64,000 nucleotides of DNA from Pseudobacteroides cellulosolvens ATCC 35603 = DSM 2933. GTDB lineage: Bacteria; Bacillota; Clostridia; Acetivibrionales; DSM-2933. The stretch covers positions 992,001-1,056,000 of the forward strand of contig NZ_LGTC01000001.1 of NCBI RefSeq assembly GCF_001262605.1, read 5' to 3'. The notes beneath the pieces were generated by a model. It saw only the letters and a program-made list of their open reading frames with translations, did not search any database and was not told the origin of the DNA. The position numbers and the translations under genes are program-made. Below, one piece after another: positions 19,653 to 28,297 of the stretch (position 1 is the first letter of the stretch; every line of letters starts with the position of its first letter).

Positions 19653-20375
19653 ATGGCACAAACAATAATTAGTTCAATATTGCGGGCTACGATAGCTTAT
19701 CTACTGCTTTTAATTATTGCAAGATTTATGGGAAGAAAATCGCTCTCTCAGATGACATTTTTTGATTTTGCAATAATTATAACTTTAGGTTCTGTTACAG
19801 CAAACCTTGCAATGGGGCCGGAAAGTACGCCAACTACTGCTGCAACTACCCTTATAACTCTTGGTGGACTTGCTATTATAACAGGTTATTTGCATATTAA
19901 AAGCTTATGGGTTAGAAAATTAACAAACAGTGAACCTGTAACTGCTATAGAAAATGGAAGAATAGTTGATAAGAACTTAAAAAAGGTACGTTTTACTGTA
20001 AATGAGCTTAGCAGTATGCTGAGAAAAAAGAATGTGTTTAATTACGCTGATGTTGAGTTTGCCATTATTGAGAATGATGGTCAGCTATCTGTTTTACCAA
20101 AATCACAAAAAGCTCCTTTGACACCTTCTGACCTGAAAATATCAACAAACTACACTGGGCTAACAAAGGATTTGATTATAGATGGCAAGGTCCTTACAGA
20201 AAATCTAAAATCAGTTAAACTTGATGGTAACTGGCTTGATACCCAGCTATCCAATCAAGGTATTTCTAGTGTAGACCAGGTTTTCTATGCAGGCTTAGAT
20301 TCTTCAGGAAACATCTATGTATCTGTAAAACAGCCAGATACAGAGGAGTATCATGGACAATATGGAATAGAATAA
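19653..20375 (+). CDS. DUF421 (YetF/YcaP-type) membrane protein
   Basis: A 240-residue protein with three N-terminal membrane helices (about 6-25, 35-52, 60-80) and a cytoplasmic alpha/beta part typical of DUF421. Family motifs are GRKSLSQMTFFDF, GSVTANLA, and the later LLRKKNVFNYADVEFAIIENDGQLSV-type stretch. Bacillus relatives (YetF, YrbG and others) are linked to spore germination or the spore envelope; the biochemical role is unknown. A good ribosome binding site (AAGGAG) sits 9 bp before the ATG. It appears monocistronic. Confidence 0.88.
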   Translation: MAQTIISSILRATIAYLLLLIIARFMGRKSLSQMTFFDFAIIITLGSVTANLAMGPESTPTTAATTLITLGGLAIITGYLHIKSLWVRKLTNSEPVTAIENGRIVDKNLKKVRFTVNELSSMLRKKNVFNYADVEFAIIENDGQLSVLPKSQKAPLTPSDLKISTNYTGLTKDLIIDGKVLTENLKSVKLDGNWLDTQLSNQGISSVDQVFYAGLDSSGNIYVSVKQPDTEEYHGQYGIE

Positions 20376-20385
20376 TTACCTCATG

Positions 20386-20423
20386 AGGCATAACACTATA
20401 AAATAATTAATATGGTTATGCCT
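20386..20423 (+). terminator. Weak terminator-like hairpin after DUF421 gene
   Basis: AGGCATAAC (20386-20394) pairs with GTTATGCCT (20415-20423) around a 20-base loop. No run of T follows. Confidence 0.4.
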
Positions 20424-20536
20424 TATGCATTTATATACTTACTCTATAAACTGTAATGCTTGATGACAGTGCACATTAACACATGTGAATACATATATTA
20501 ACATAAACAATCATTTTAAATTAAGAGGGTGTTTTT

Positions 20537-21505
20537 GTGAACCCAAATACATTTAATGAACCGATGAACAAATGTTTTATATATGGAAAATCAGGCTATT
20601 CATCAAAATGGGAGAATCAAGTGAGTGCTCCGGATATGGAAATCGCCGATTACCGACAGGAAGGCAACATAAGACACTTTTATCTTGTTGCAGAACCGAT
20701 CAAACACAATATATTGTCTAACCTCACCATTGAAGCTCTTGGGTATAATAAAACAACCCCAGGACCGTTGATAATTATGAAACAAGGGGAATGGATCTAC
20801 CTTACTGTGGAGAACAGAATGGAACACCCTACATCCCTGCATGTTCATGGTTTGTCGAAACCAAATTCTCAAGACGGTGCACCAGACATAGAACCAACTA
20901 CTCCTAGGATAGAACCTGGTAAATCTTACACATATAAGTTCCTTTGTTGGCAGGCAGGTACATTCTTCTACCACTCTCCTGAGGCATTTCAGGTAGCTCA
21001 AGGCCTGATAGGTGCATTTATCGTGTTGCCCAGAGATGAATATATTTCACCATACTTGATACCACACCATGATTATGTTTTACTGATACAGCAGTGGGAG
21101 ATTCCTCAGCCGGAACTGGGAAAGGTGTTTCCAGGAACCTATAAACCTAATAAATTTGATCGGAATCCAAACTTCTTTACAATTAACGGCAAGTCTTTTC
21201 CTGACACATCACCTATCTACTTCAGGTTAGGTGAAAAGATCCGTATAAGATTTATTACTAAAACAAGTCAGTCTCATTCCATGCATTTACATGGTCATGA
21301 TTTCAGGGTTGTTTCTATCAATGGGTTCCCAAGACCTGGGTTCTGGGATGATACAATAGACGTTGCATCAGGTCGGAGGGTTGATGTTGAATTAATAGCA
21401 AATAATCCAGGAATATGGCCGCTAAACGGAACAAAAACATTCCACCAGTCAAATAACGGGGAGTCACCTGGTGGTATGATTACTAAAATAGTATATGTAA
21501 AATAA
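20537..21505 (+). CDS. Multicopper-oxidase-fold protein with degenerate copper sites
   Basis: Cupredoxin-fold protein of 322 residues, shorter than usual three-domain oxidases. Two of the four copper-ligand motifs are intact: HVHG (102-105) and HSMHLHGH (247-254). The second motif, normally HxH, reads YHSP (145-148). The fourth, normally HCHxxxHxxxGM, reads HQSNNGESPGGM (303-314), so the type 1 copper Cys and its His partners are missing. Classical laccase-type electron transfer therefore looks impossible, while a type 2 or binuclear copper centre may remain. There is no signal peptide. It converges on a Cys-rich copper-storage-like gene and shares a terminator with it. The GTG start follows AGAGGGTG. 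Confidence 0.85.
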   Translation: MNPNTFNEPMNKCFIYGKSGYSSKWENQVSAPDMEIADYRQEGNIRHFYLVAEPIKHNILSNLTIEALGYNKTTPGPLIIMKQGEWIYLTVENRMEHPTSLHVHGLSKPNSQDGAPDIEPTTPRIEPGKSYTYKFLCWQAGTFFYHSPEAFQVAQGLIGAFIVLPRDEYISPYLIPHHDYVLLIQQWEIPQPELGKVFPGTYKPNKFDRNPNFFTINGKSFPDTSPIYFRLGEKIRIRFITKTSQSHSMHLHGHDFRVVSINGFPRPGFWDDTIDVASGRRVDVELIANNPGIWPLNGTKTFHQSNNGESPGGMITKIVYVK

Positions 21506-21512
21506 CATTTTT

Positions 21513-21538
21513 AAAAAGGAGGTGTTAAGCCTCCTTTT
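21513..21538. terminator. Bidirectional terminator between oxidase-like and Csp-like genes
   Basis: AAAAGGAGG pairs with CCTCCTTTT (9 bp) around a 7-base loop, with A- and T-runs on the two sides, suiting termination from both directions. Confidence 0.8.
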
Positions 21539-21560
21539 GTACTTGTGTAATATTGAAATG

Positions 21561-21992
21561 TTAAATTCCAGCAAATACTCTGCATTCTCTTGCACAATGC
21601 ATACATACTCTTGCACAGTTCTGTGACATCTGGTCAGGGAACCTAGCACACTCAGCCCCACAAGCTTCACAGATGCATGCACATAATGCTGCAGCCTGTC
21701 TTGCAAATATTGCACCACGAGCAACGAATTTAGCAGTCAGCCCGCAAATATCTGCACAATCACGCAGCAACATAGCCTGCTTAACTCTCATTTGGAAATC
21801 TGGCAGCTTCTTTAGATGATTAGTCATGTGCTCACAAGTTGCCTCACAGTCCTGGATGGTCTTTACCAAGTGCTCATTCATATAGTGTCCAGCTACAGGG
21901 TATCCTGAATTCATAACATTTTCATAGCCCATTGGACATGCCATCATTTGGTTTTCTTGCATCATTTGGTATTCTGGAAACATTTCGTTCAT
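21561..21992 (-). CDS. Four-helix-bundle copper-storage-like protein (DUF326/Csp family)
   Basis: A 143-residue Cys-rich protein with 14 Cys arranged in CxxxC and denser patterns: C49/C53, C79/C83, C104/C106/C108/C111/C115, C126/C130/C133/C137. This is the hallmark of the DUF326 family, whose studied members (Csp1, Csp3) fill a four-helix bundle with many Cu(I) ions. A Met-rich N-terminus (about 1-30, with MM pairs) may add copper ligands. No signal peptide is seen, so it is probably cytosolic like Csp3. The start has a good ribosome binding site (AAAGGAG). It faces the degenerate multicopper-oxidase gene, suggesting a shared copper function. Confidence 0.85.
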   Translation of the reverse strand: MNEMFPEYQMMQENQMMACPMGYENVMNSGYPVAGHYMNEHLVKTIQDCEATCEHMTNHLKKLPDFQMRVKQAMLLRDCADICGLTAKFVARGAIFARQAAALCACICEACGAECARFPDQMSQNCARVCMHCARECRVFAGI

Positions 21993-22012
21993 ATCTAAGA
22001 ACTCCTTTCGGA

Positions 22013-22034
22013 CAATAGAACTTGTTGTCTATTG
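22013..22034. promoter_or_regulatory. Dyad in leader of the Csp-like gene
   Basis: CAATAGA (22013-22019) and TCTATTG (22028-22034) form a 7-bp dyad with an 8-bp spacer, just upstream of the minus-strand ribosome binding site. It could be a repressor operator or a leader hairpin. The regulator is not in the window. Confidence 0.4.
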
Positions 22035-22150
22035 ATAATATTATAATATGCAGATCTTGATATTATGTTAACTGTGTTGTGCAGCAAAACTTATTAGTAG
22101 AATATATCATGTGAAAATCGGGAAAATTAGACTTATAAGGAGGTTATAAT

Positions 22151-23551
22151 ATGCAATGGTTATCACTAATTCCCGCATTGACAACAATTTTTCTGACATT
22201 TAAAACTAAAAAGCTCATTCCTTCATTGCTTGCAGGAGTTGTAATTGGCTCATTTATTAGTACCCGTTCAATATTTAATGGTATTACTTCTATTGGAGAG
22301 TTTATTATAGATGTTTTAACAGATAAGGACAGTGCTTACACTTTGGGTTTTCTTATTGCATTTGGTGCCCTTGCCGAATTGATCGAAATGGCTGGTGGAA
22401 TTTCAGGATTTAGTCAGAAAGTAGAAAAATGGGCTAAAAGTGAAAGAGGAGTATTAGGCTGGGGCTGGCTTTTAAGCATTATTACCTTTTTTGACAGCTC
22501 ATTTCACACTATCGCTGTAGGTACTGTTCTAAATCCACTATTGGATAAAGTAAAAGCTTCAAGAGAGAAATTTGCTTTTATCCTATCTGTAACAAGCTTG
22601 CAACTCATACTCCTGATTCCTATAGCTACAGGTTATTTAGGCTATATGGTTACACTTGTTACCAATAATATTAAAGATACTGGAATAAAAGAAAATGCTT
22701 ATTTAATAGTCGCCAAAAGTGTCATTTGGAACTTCTTCTCATGGTCAATGCTGTTGATTGCACTCGGAGTTACCATATTCGGATTTGGATTTGGAAAACT
22801 TAAGATAGGAACAGCAAAAAATGAATCTGAAGAGCTGACTGAAGGGCATGTAAAAAAGGAACAGAAAGCAAATGAAGCAGTTCAGGAATATCCTGGGAAA
22901 GCACGAAACCTAATTATACCTATATTAATTTTACTATCAAGTACAATATTCTTTTTCTGGTGGACAGGGAAAGAAAAGGCTCCTACCTTTTTTGGAGCAT
23001 TAAGCAGTGCCGATTTTAATGTTTCTATTTTTGCCGGAGCACTTCTTACTATACTCGTAGCAGGTGTTTATTTTCTATTCCAGAAAATCAGCTTGGCAGA
23101 AATTGAAGCTCATATTATTAAAGGTGGAGAGAAGGTTCTATCTCTTATCATCATTCTGGTTTTAAGCTGGGCACTCACCAGTGTTACCCAGGAACTTGGA
23201 TTTAACAACCTAGTTAGTGAAGGATTTATAAGAAGCATTCCGAGGTTTTTAATTCCAGCAGCATTATTTCTGATTTCAGGTATTATCTCATATACCATCG
23301 GCTCGTCCTGGGCAACGTGGGCTTTAATGATGCCTTTAGCCGTAGCTTTTTCTATAAACACTGGGGTTAATATCACAACAATGATTGGAACGGTTTGGGC
23401 TGGTGGAGCTGTCACAGATGTTGTCTCTCCTTTATCCGCAGATATGGCAAAAACATCCTTTGGGGAGCACATGGTCACTTCACTTCCCTATGTGATTGCA
23501 GGTGCCGTTATTTCAGTTATTGGATATATAACTGTAGGTTTGCTTTTTTGA
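22151..23551 (+). CDS. Na+/H+ antiporter NhaC family protein
   Basis: Polytopic membrane protein of 466 residues with about 11-12 hydrophobic segments. The two halves resemble each other: an N-terminal half with LGFLIAFGALAELIEMAGG and FFDSSFHTIAVG, and a C-terminal half with SYTIGSSWATWALMMPLA and GTVWAGGAVTDVVSPLSADM. These polar helix motifs match the NhaC/ArcD-like antiporter superfamily (PF03553). A hydrophilic loop lies near 225-255. Na+/H+ exchange is the family role, but amino-acid exchange is possible because related clades differ. The ATG follows AAGGAGG. Confidence 0.85.
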   Translation: MQWLSLIPALTTIFLTFKTKKLIPSLLAGVVIGSFISTRSIFNGITSIGEFIIDVLTDKDSAYTLGFLIAFGALAELIEMAGGISGFSQKVEKWAKSERGVLGWGWLLSIITFFDSSFHTIAVGTVLNPLLDKVKASREKFAFILSVTSLQLILLIPIATGYLGYMVTLVTNNIKDTGIKENAYLIVAKSVIWNFFSWSMLLIALGVTIFGFGFGKLKIGTAKNESEELTEGHVKKEQKANEAVQEYPGKARNLIIPILILLSSTIFFFWWTGKEKAPTFFGALSSADFNVSIFAGALLTILVAGVYFLFQKISLAEIEAHIIKGGEKVLSLIIILVLSWALTSVTQELGFNNLVSEGFIRSIPRFLIPAALFLISGIISYTIGSSWATWALMMPLAVAFSINTGVNITTMIGTVWAGGAVTDVVSPLSADMAKTSFGEHMVTSLPYVIAGAVISVIGYITVGLLF

Positions 23552-23672
23552 AGGCTATGATTATTTTTACTTTAAATTATTTTAGTCATTCTGATTTCAA
23601 AGTAGAATTATAAGATTACCCTGCTCACCTATCTTTATTAACATGCATATTATAAAACTGGAGGTGATTTTT

Positions 23673-23813
23673 ATGTCTCAGATTACACTTATTCAGTCCA
23701 GCCAAAATAATTCAATAGCATTTTCGGGTTACCTTGTATTGGCGTTAGGGTATCTTATACTAGCTTTCTCATTTACTCAATCCTCGAGTAAATGTATAGA
23801 AAACAGGCCATAA
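23673..23813 (+). CDS. Small single-pass membrane protein, 46 residues
   Basis: A short open frame with a textbook ribosome binding site (GGAGGTGA, 6 bp before ATG). It encodes a polar N-terminus, one hydrophobic helix (about 17-35, YLVLALGYLILAF) and a short tail with one Cys. It follows the antiporter gene by 121 bp. No family is recognised. The strong start signal is the main reason for calling it. Confidence 0.5.
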   Translation: MSQITLIQSSQNNSIAFSGYLVLALGYLILAFSFTQSSSKCIENRP

Positions 23814-24010
23814 TCCCAAGCCGAGGTTAACTTTCAAATTACAAAGTGCTTCTGTCTAAAGCATTCTTCAAATTGCAAAAAAGGCTAACGTTCTTCGAAG
23901 AATTACCTTGTCATAATTAAAATTAGGTAATTCGGCGTATTGACGCCAATACTTAAAAAATGCTAAAATTTAATGATGAATACATTTTATTTTCTGGAAG
24001 GAATAAAAAA

Positions 24011-25575
24011 ATGTTATGTCCTAATTGCAATTCAGAAGTTAATAATGATTACCATAAGTGTAATTATTGTGGCTGTGATTTAAGCTCCAGTTTAGAAAAT
24101 GACAATTCCTACAACCAGGATACCACAAACGAATCCTACTATTCCAAATATTTTGTTAATACACAGCAAATAAAAACACAATCGCGAAAATCAAAAAAAA
24201 TGATAATAGCTATTGTATCTGTTGTTTTGTTTTTTTTAGCTGCAATTCCGTTGACATATTACTTGTATAATTATGTGTACCTTTACAACAAGCAAGTTTC
24301 TTCTGTTACGGAAAAAGTTGAGGTTAAAAACTTTAATGCTGCAAAAATATCTTATGATAAAATTAAAAATAGTAAGCCTTATGCCGTTAAAACTAAGGTT
24401 TTATCCACTGTTGAAAAAAATCTAAAGGATAGGGTGGAGGTATTAAGTAAAAGCTTTATTGATGACAAAGTAAGCTATGATGAGCTTGAAAAGTGGTTTG
24501 AAGGGCTTTCCAAACTAGTTTTTTTAAAACCTTTAATAAGCGAAAAGAAAAGAGTCTTACAAAAATAAAAGATTCAAAGGATAATATGGCTGCTGCAGAA
24601 GAAGCACTTAAAGAAAAAGAATATTTAGAGGCTATTTCAAAATATAAGCTTGTAATAAAGGATGACAGCACTAATTATAAAAAGTCCCAGAACAAGATAA
24701 ATGTCTGTGTAAAGGATATGTATGACTATTATATTGATGAAGCAGAAAAAATGAGCAGTGACGGTAAATATGAGGATGCATACAAAACTGTACATTCAAT
24801 AGAGAGCTATTATAAGGAAGATACCAGATTAAAGTCAATAGAAGACGGTTATTTAAAAAAGCTTTTGAATGATTCATTTAAGAAAGCTGATGCTTTAAAT
24901 TCTAAAAAGAAGTTTGATGATGCAATTAGTGAATTGGAGAAAATAAGCAGTTATTTCCCTAATAATGCCGCCATTACTAAAAAGGTCAGTACATATAGAA
25001 AAAATAAAATTGATGCAAAAGTTGCAGAACAAGAGAGGCAGGAAAAAAGAAAAAAAGAAATTATTTCAAAGTTAACTAAGGGTCATGACAGTCAATATGG
25101 CTTCAATATTTATTCTCCAAAGGGCTACAGCACTAAAAGCGTCAATATAACTGAAAATATAAATATAGAGCCCAGGCTATATGTTGGAGTGGATGACTAT
25201 GCAGCACTTATGCTGATTGCAGGATTTATTAGAGACTCACACATTGATTTCAACAAAATAAATTTTGATGTAGATGGAGAAATTATCGAATGGCCGATTG
25301 GTATAGAAAATAAAAAATCTCAGACAGGTTATGATAAAGTGGCTGAGTGGTGCTTGTTATATTATATCCATAATACTGAAATGTTTGATACAGTGAAGAA
25401 AATAGCAAAAGCAAAGAAAGTTACAATGATTTTTGAAGGTAAAAAGCTGCACAAACATATTCTAACCGCCAAAGAAATGGAAAATCTAAAGCTATTTGTG
25501 GAATTATACGGCTATTACAACCATTTAGATGATTTAAACCATAATGGAGATTATGATGTTACTGAAGCAATATGA
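24011..25575 (+). CDS. Zinc-ribbon, single-pass membrane protein with TPR-like repeats (frame broken near 24545)
   Basis: This protein of unknown function has 521 residues after repair. It starts with a zinc ribbon (CPNCNSEV ... CNYCGCDL), then a polar linker and one membrane helix (about 58-80). A long Lys/Glu-rich helical region follows, with TPR-like units (ALKEKEYLEAISKYKLVIK, EKMSSDGKYEDAYKTV, ALNSKKKFDDAISELEKI). The last 160 residues form an alpha/beta domain I cannot assign. I start at ATG 24011, which has GGAAGG upstream and places the ribbon at the N-terminus. The frame breaks in the A/G-rich stretch 24542-24552, and one extra A gives EKEKSLTKIKDSKDN. Zinc-ribbon/TPR membrane proteins of this kind are common in clostridia and largely uncharacterised. 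Confidence 0.7.
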
Positions 25576-25621
25576 TCTTGATTTTTGAATGGTATGACTA
25601 ATTAGACAAAACAAATCATGG

Positions 25622-25720
25622 AGTGATTTTTTAACCTTGATGATGTCGTAAGAAATTATGACATCTGCAGTACCATAATTTTGGTGCTGGATATGTAAAA
25701 ATATAGGTTGAAAAATCACT
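25622..25720. ncRNA. Candidate structured RNA with three-way junction
   Basis: A closing stem pairs AGTGATTTTTTAACC (25622-25636) with GGTTGAAAAATCACT (25706-25720). This is 15 bp, including one G-T pair. Inside are GATGTC/GACATC (25642-25647 with 25660-25665) and CAGTACC/GGTGCTG (25668-25674 with 25683-25689). A 16-base single strand follows before the closing stem. It lies upstream of the promoter of the GH94 gene, so it may be independently transcribed or be the 3' region of the preceding gene. I match it to no known RNA class. Confidence 0.5.
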
Positions 25721-25796
25721 TTATTATTTTCTGCCACACTCTACTGCCTATATATTCCAAGCTTAGGAAATAAGCCGTTTGTAGTATATTTATAGC

Positions 25797-25825
25797 TTGA
25801 CAAAAGCATCTAATTACCTTATTAT
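25797..25825 (+). promoter_or_regulatory. Sigma-A-type promoter of the GH94-GH3 unit with overlapping dyad
   Basis: TTGACA (25797-25802), a 17-bp spacer and TATTAT (25820-25825) form a near-consensus promoter about 110 bp before the GH94 start. The inverted repeat GCATCTA/TAGATG (25806-25812 with about 25831-25836) straddles the -10 box. This is a plausible repressor operator. Confidence 0.7.
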
Positions 25826-25934
25826 AAACTAGATGTTGCAATCTCAAAATTCCATTTAATTTAATATAAATAAAAGGCATAATTTATCATACATTTGACA
25901 ACATTTAATCAAAAAATTTTCAGGAGGTAAAATT

Positions 25935-28289
25935 ATGAAGTACGGTTATTTTGATCGTCAAGCACGTGAGTATGTTATTGTAAGACCTGATACTCCAACA
26001 CCGTGGATTAATTATATTGGAAGCGGTAAATATGGAGGTATTGTTTCAAACACAGCAGGAGGTTACAGTTTCCATAAGGATCCTCAAAACAGAAGGGTTC
26101 TTAGGTATAGATACAACAATATACCAATGGACAGACCTGGAAGATACATATATGTAAGGGATTCTGTTACAGGTGAGTACTGGAATCCGGGATTCCAGCC
26201 TACAATGAAGAAGCTCGATTCATACTGCTGCAGACACGGTATGGGTTATACCACAATTGAAGGTGAGTATAAGGGTATAAATGCGGATGTAACATACTTT
26301 GTACCCGATGACAGAGACTTTGAAATATGGATTGTAAAAGTTAAAAACAATCTTAATATAACTAAAAAGATGCAAATTTTCACATATGCAGAGTTCTGTT
26401 TCTGGGATGCTATTGCAGACCAGCAAAACGTTGACTGGGTTCAGCAAATAAATCAAGGCCGCTATAATGACGGAATAATTACTTGGCACCCACACCACGT
26501 AGCAAAAAGTGCCGCTTTTATAGCTACAGGTGAAAAGGTTTCCAGCTTCGATACAAATCTCGAATCATTCATTGGAAAATATAGATCTGAAGCAAATCCT
26601 ATAGCTGTTGAGCAGGGAGCGTGCTCTAACTCAATTTCACTTCGCCAGAACGGTGTAGGTGCCTTCTGTATTGATGTTGAACTTCAAAAAGGCGAAGAAA
26701 AGGAAATAGTTTTTGTACTGGGTTATGCTGAAGACAAAACTGTATTAAAGGATGAACTTAAAGATTACCTCGATCCAAAGGGTGCACATGCAGCACTTGA
26801 AAGACTCAATCTGTATTGGAAAAAATACACTGAAAATCTCTTTGTAGAAACTCCTGATGAAGAAATGAATCTTTTCCTTAACACATGGAACCAATACCAG
26901 TGTAAAACAACCTTCAACTGGTCAAGGTTTGTATCCTTGTATCAGCTTGGTCTTGCAAGGGGTATGGGTATCAGGGACAGTGCACAGGATACATTGGGCG
27001 TTATGCACACAATTCCGGAAGAAGCAAAAGGTCTTATCATTAAGCTTTTGAAATGCCAGTACACAGACGGAAGGGCATATCACTTATTCTTCCCGCTTAC
27101 AGGTGAAGGCGGATCGGGTGATGCTCCGGTTAAGAAATTCGACTGGTACTCAGATGATCATTTGTGGCTTATATTGGCTGTTAACGCATATATCAAGGAA
27201 ACTGGGGATTACGCATTCCTTAATGAAAAAGTATTGTATAATGACAAGAAAACAGAAGCAACTGTTATTGAACACTTAAATAAGGCACTTGATTTTACAG
27301 CAAACAATTTAGGACCTCATAAAATAGCACTTGCAGGTCGTGCAGACTGGAACGACACTCTTAATCTTGATGTAGGTCTTGGAGTTGCAGAGAGCGTATT
27401 CACATCAATGCTTTACTGCAGAGCTGCAATGGAAATGAAGGAAATAGCTGAATTCCTCGGTAAAAAGGAAGATGCAGCAAATTATATAAAATTGTTCGAA
27501 ACTATGAAAAATGCCATTAACGAAACCTGCTGGGATGGAGAATGGTACAAGAGAGCATTCGATGACTACGGCAATGCCCTTGGAACCAAGGATGCCGCAT
27601 TCGGTAAGATATTTATAAATTCACAGTCATGGGCTGTTTTAGGCGGAGTAGCAGAAGGTGAATATGCTAGAAAATGCCTTGATTCCGTTGAAACTCACCT
27701 CAATACAAAATACGGTATAGTTGCAATGTACCCTGCATATACCGAGTTTGATGAAACTAAGGGAGGTATAACAACATATCCTCCAGGAGCAAAGGAAAAC
27801 GGCGGTATATTCCTCCACACAAACCCGTGGGTAATGATTGCAGAAATAATGATGGGCAATGGGGATAAGGCATACCAGTACTATAAGCAGATTATGCCTG
27901 CTGCACGTAACAATGAAGCAGATCACCTTGAGGTTGAACCCTATGTTTACCCACAGAACATACTCGGTAAAGAGCATCCTCAGTTCGGTATAGGAAGAAA
28001 CTCATGGCTCAGCGGTACAGCAGCATGGAACCTGGTTGCAGCAAGCCAGTATATACTTGGTGTAAGGGCAGGATATGACTGTCTCATTGTTGATCCATGC
28101 ATACCTGCGTCATGGGAAACTTACAAAGTTAAGAGAGTATTCAGGGGTGCAACATACTTAATTGAAGTACAAAACCCTGATAAAGTTAATAAAGGTGTCA
28201 AGAAAATTGTAGTAGACGGCAAAGCTGTTGATAAGATACCTGTATTTGAAAGCGGTTCAACACATACTGTACAGGTTATAATGGGGTAA
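25935..28289 (+). CDS. GH94 disaccharide phosphorylase (cellobiose or chitobiose type)
   Basis: Cytosolic inverting phosphorylase of 784 residues that would split a beta-1,4-disaccharide with phosphate to give a sugar 1-phosphate. The N-terminal beta-sandwich (MKYGYFD ... TPWINYIGSG ... NTAGGYSFHKDP) leads to an (alpha/alpha)6 barrel holding GRADWNDTLNL (about 468-478, catalytic Asp in ADWND), TTYPPGAKENGGIFLHTNPW and NSWLSGTAAWN. Length suits cellobiose (about 810) or N,N'-diacetylchitobiose (about 800) phosphorylase, but not cellodextrin phosphorylase. Several stretches (YVRD, EANPIAVEQG, SNS) resemble the chitobiose clade, whereas GATYLIEV and the barrel core fit both. The neighbouring GH3 of the N-acetylglucosaminidase subgroup also hints at GlcNAc sugars. 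Strong RBS: AGGAGG. Confidence 0.9.
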   Translation: MKYGYFDRQAREYVIVRPDTPTPWINYIGSGKYGGIVSNTAGGYSFHKDPQNRRVLRYRYNNIPMDRPGRYIYVRDSVTGEYWNPGFQPTMKKLDSYCCRHGMGYTTIEGEYKGINADVTYFVPDDRDFEIWIVKVKNNLNITKKMQIFTYAEFCFWDAIADQQNVDWVQQINQGRYNDGIITWHPHHVAKSAAFIATGEKVSSFDTNLESFIGKYRSEANPIAVEQGACSNSISLRQNGVGAFCIDVELQKGEEKEIVFVLGYAEDKTVLKDELKDYLDPKGAHAALERLNLYWKKYTENLFVETPDEEMNLFLNTWNQYQCKTTFNWSRFVSLYQLGLARGMGIRDSAQDTLGVMHTIPEEAKGLIIKLLKCQYTDGRAYHLFFPLTGEGGSGDAPVKKFDWYSDDHLWLILAVNAYIKETGDYAFLNEKVLYNDKKTEATVIEHLNKALDFTANNLGPHKIALAGRADWNDTLNLDVGLGVAESVFTSMLYCRAAMEMKEIAEFLGKKEDAANYIKLFETMKNAINETCWDGEWYKRAFDDYGNALGTKDAAFGKIFINSQSWAVLGGVAEGEYARKCLDSVETHLNTKYGIVAMYPAYTEFDETKGGITTYPPGAKENGGIFLHTNPWVMIAEIMMGNGDKAYQYYKQIMPAARNNEADHLEVEPYVYPQNILGKEHPQFGIGRNSWLSGTAAWNLVAASQYILGVRAGYDCLIVDPCIPASWETYKVKRVFRGATYLIEVQNPDKVNKGVKKIVVDGKAVDKIPVFESGSTHTVQVIMG

Positions 28290-28297
28290 ATAATATA

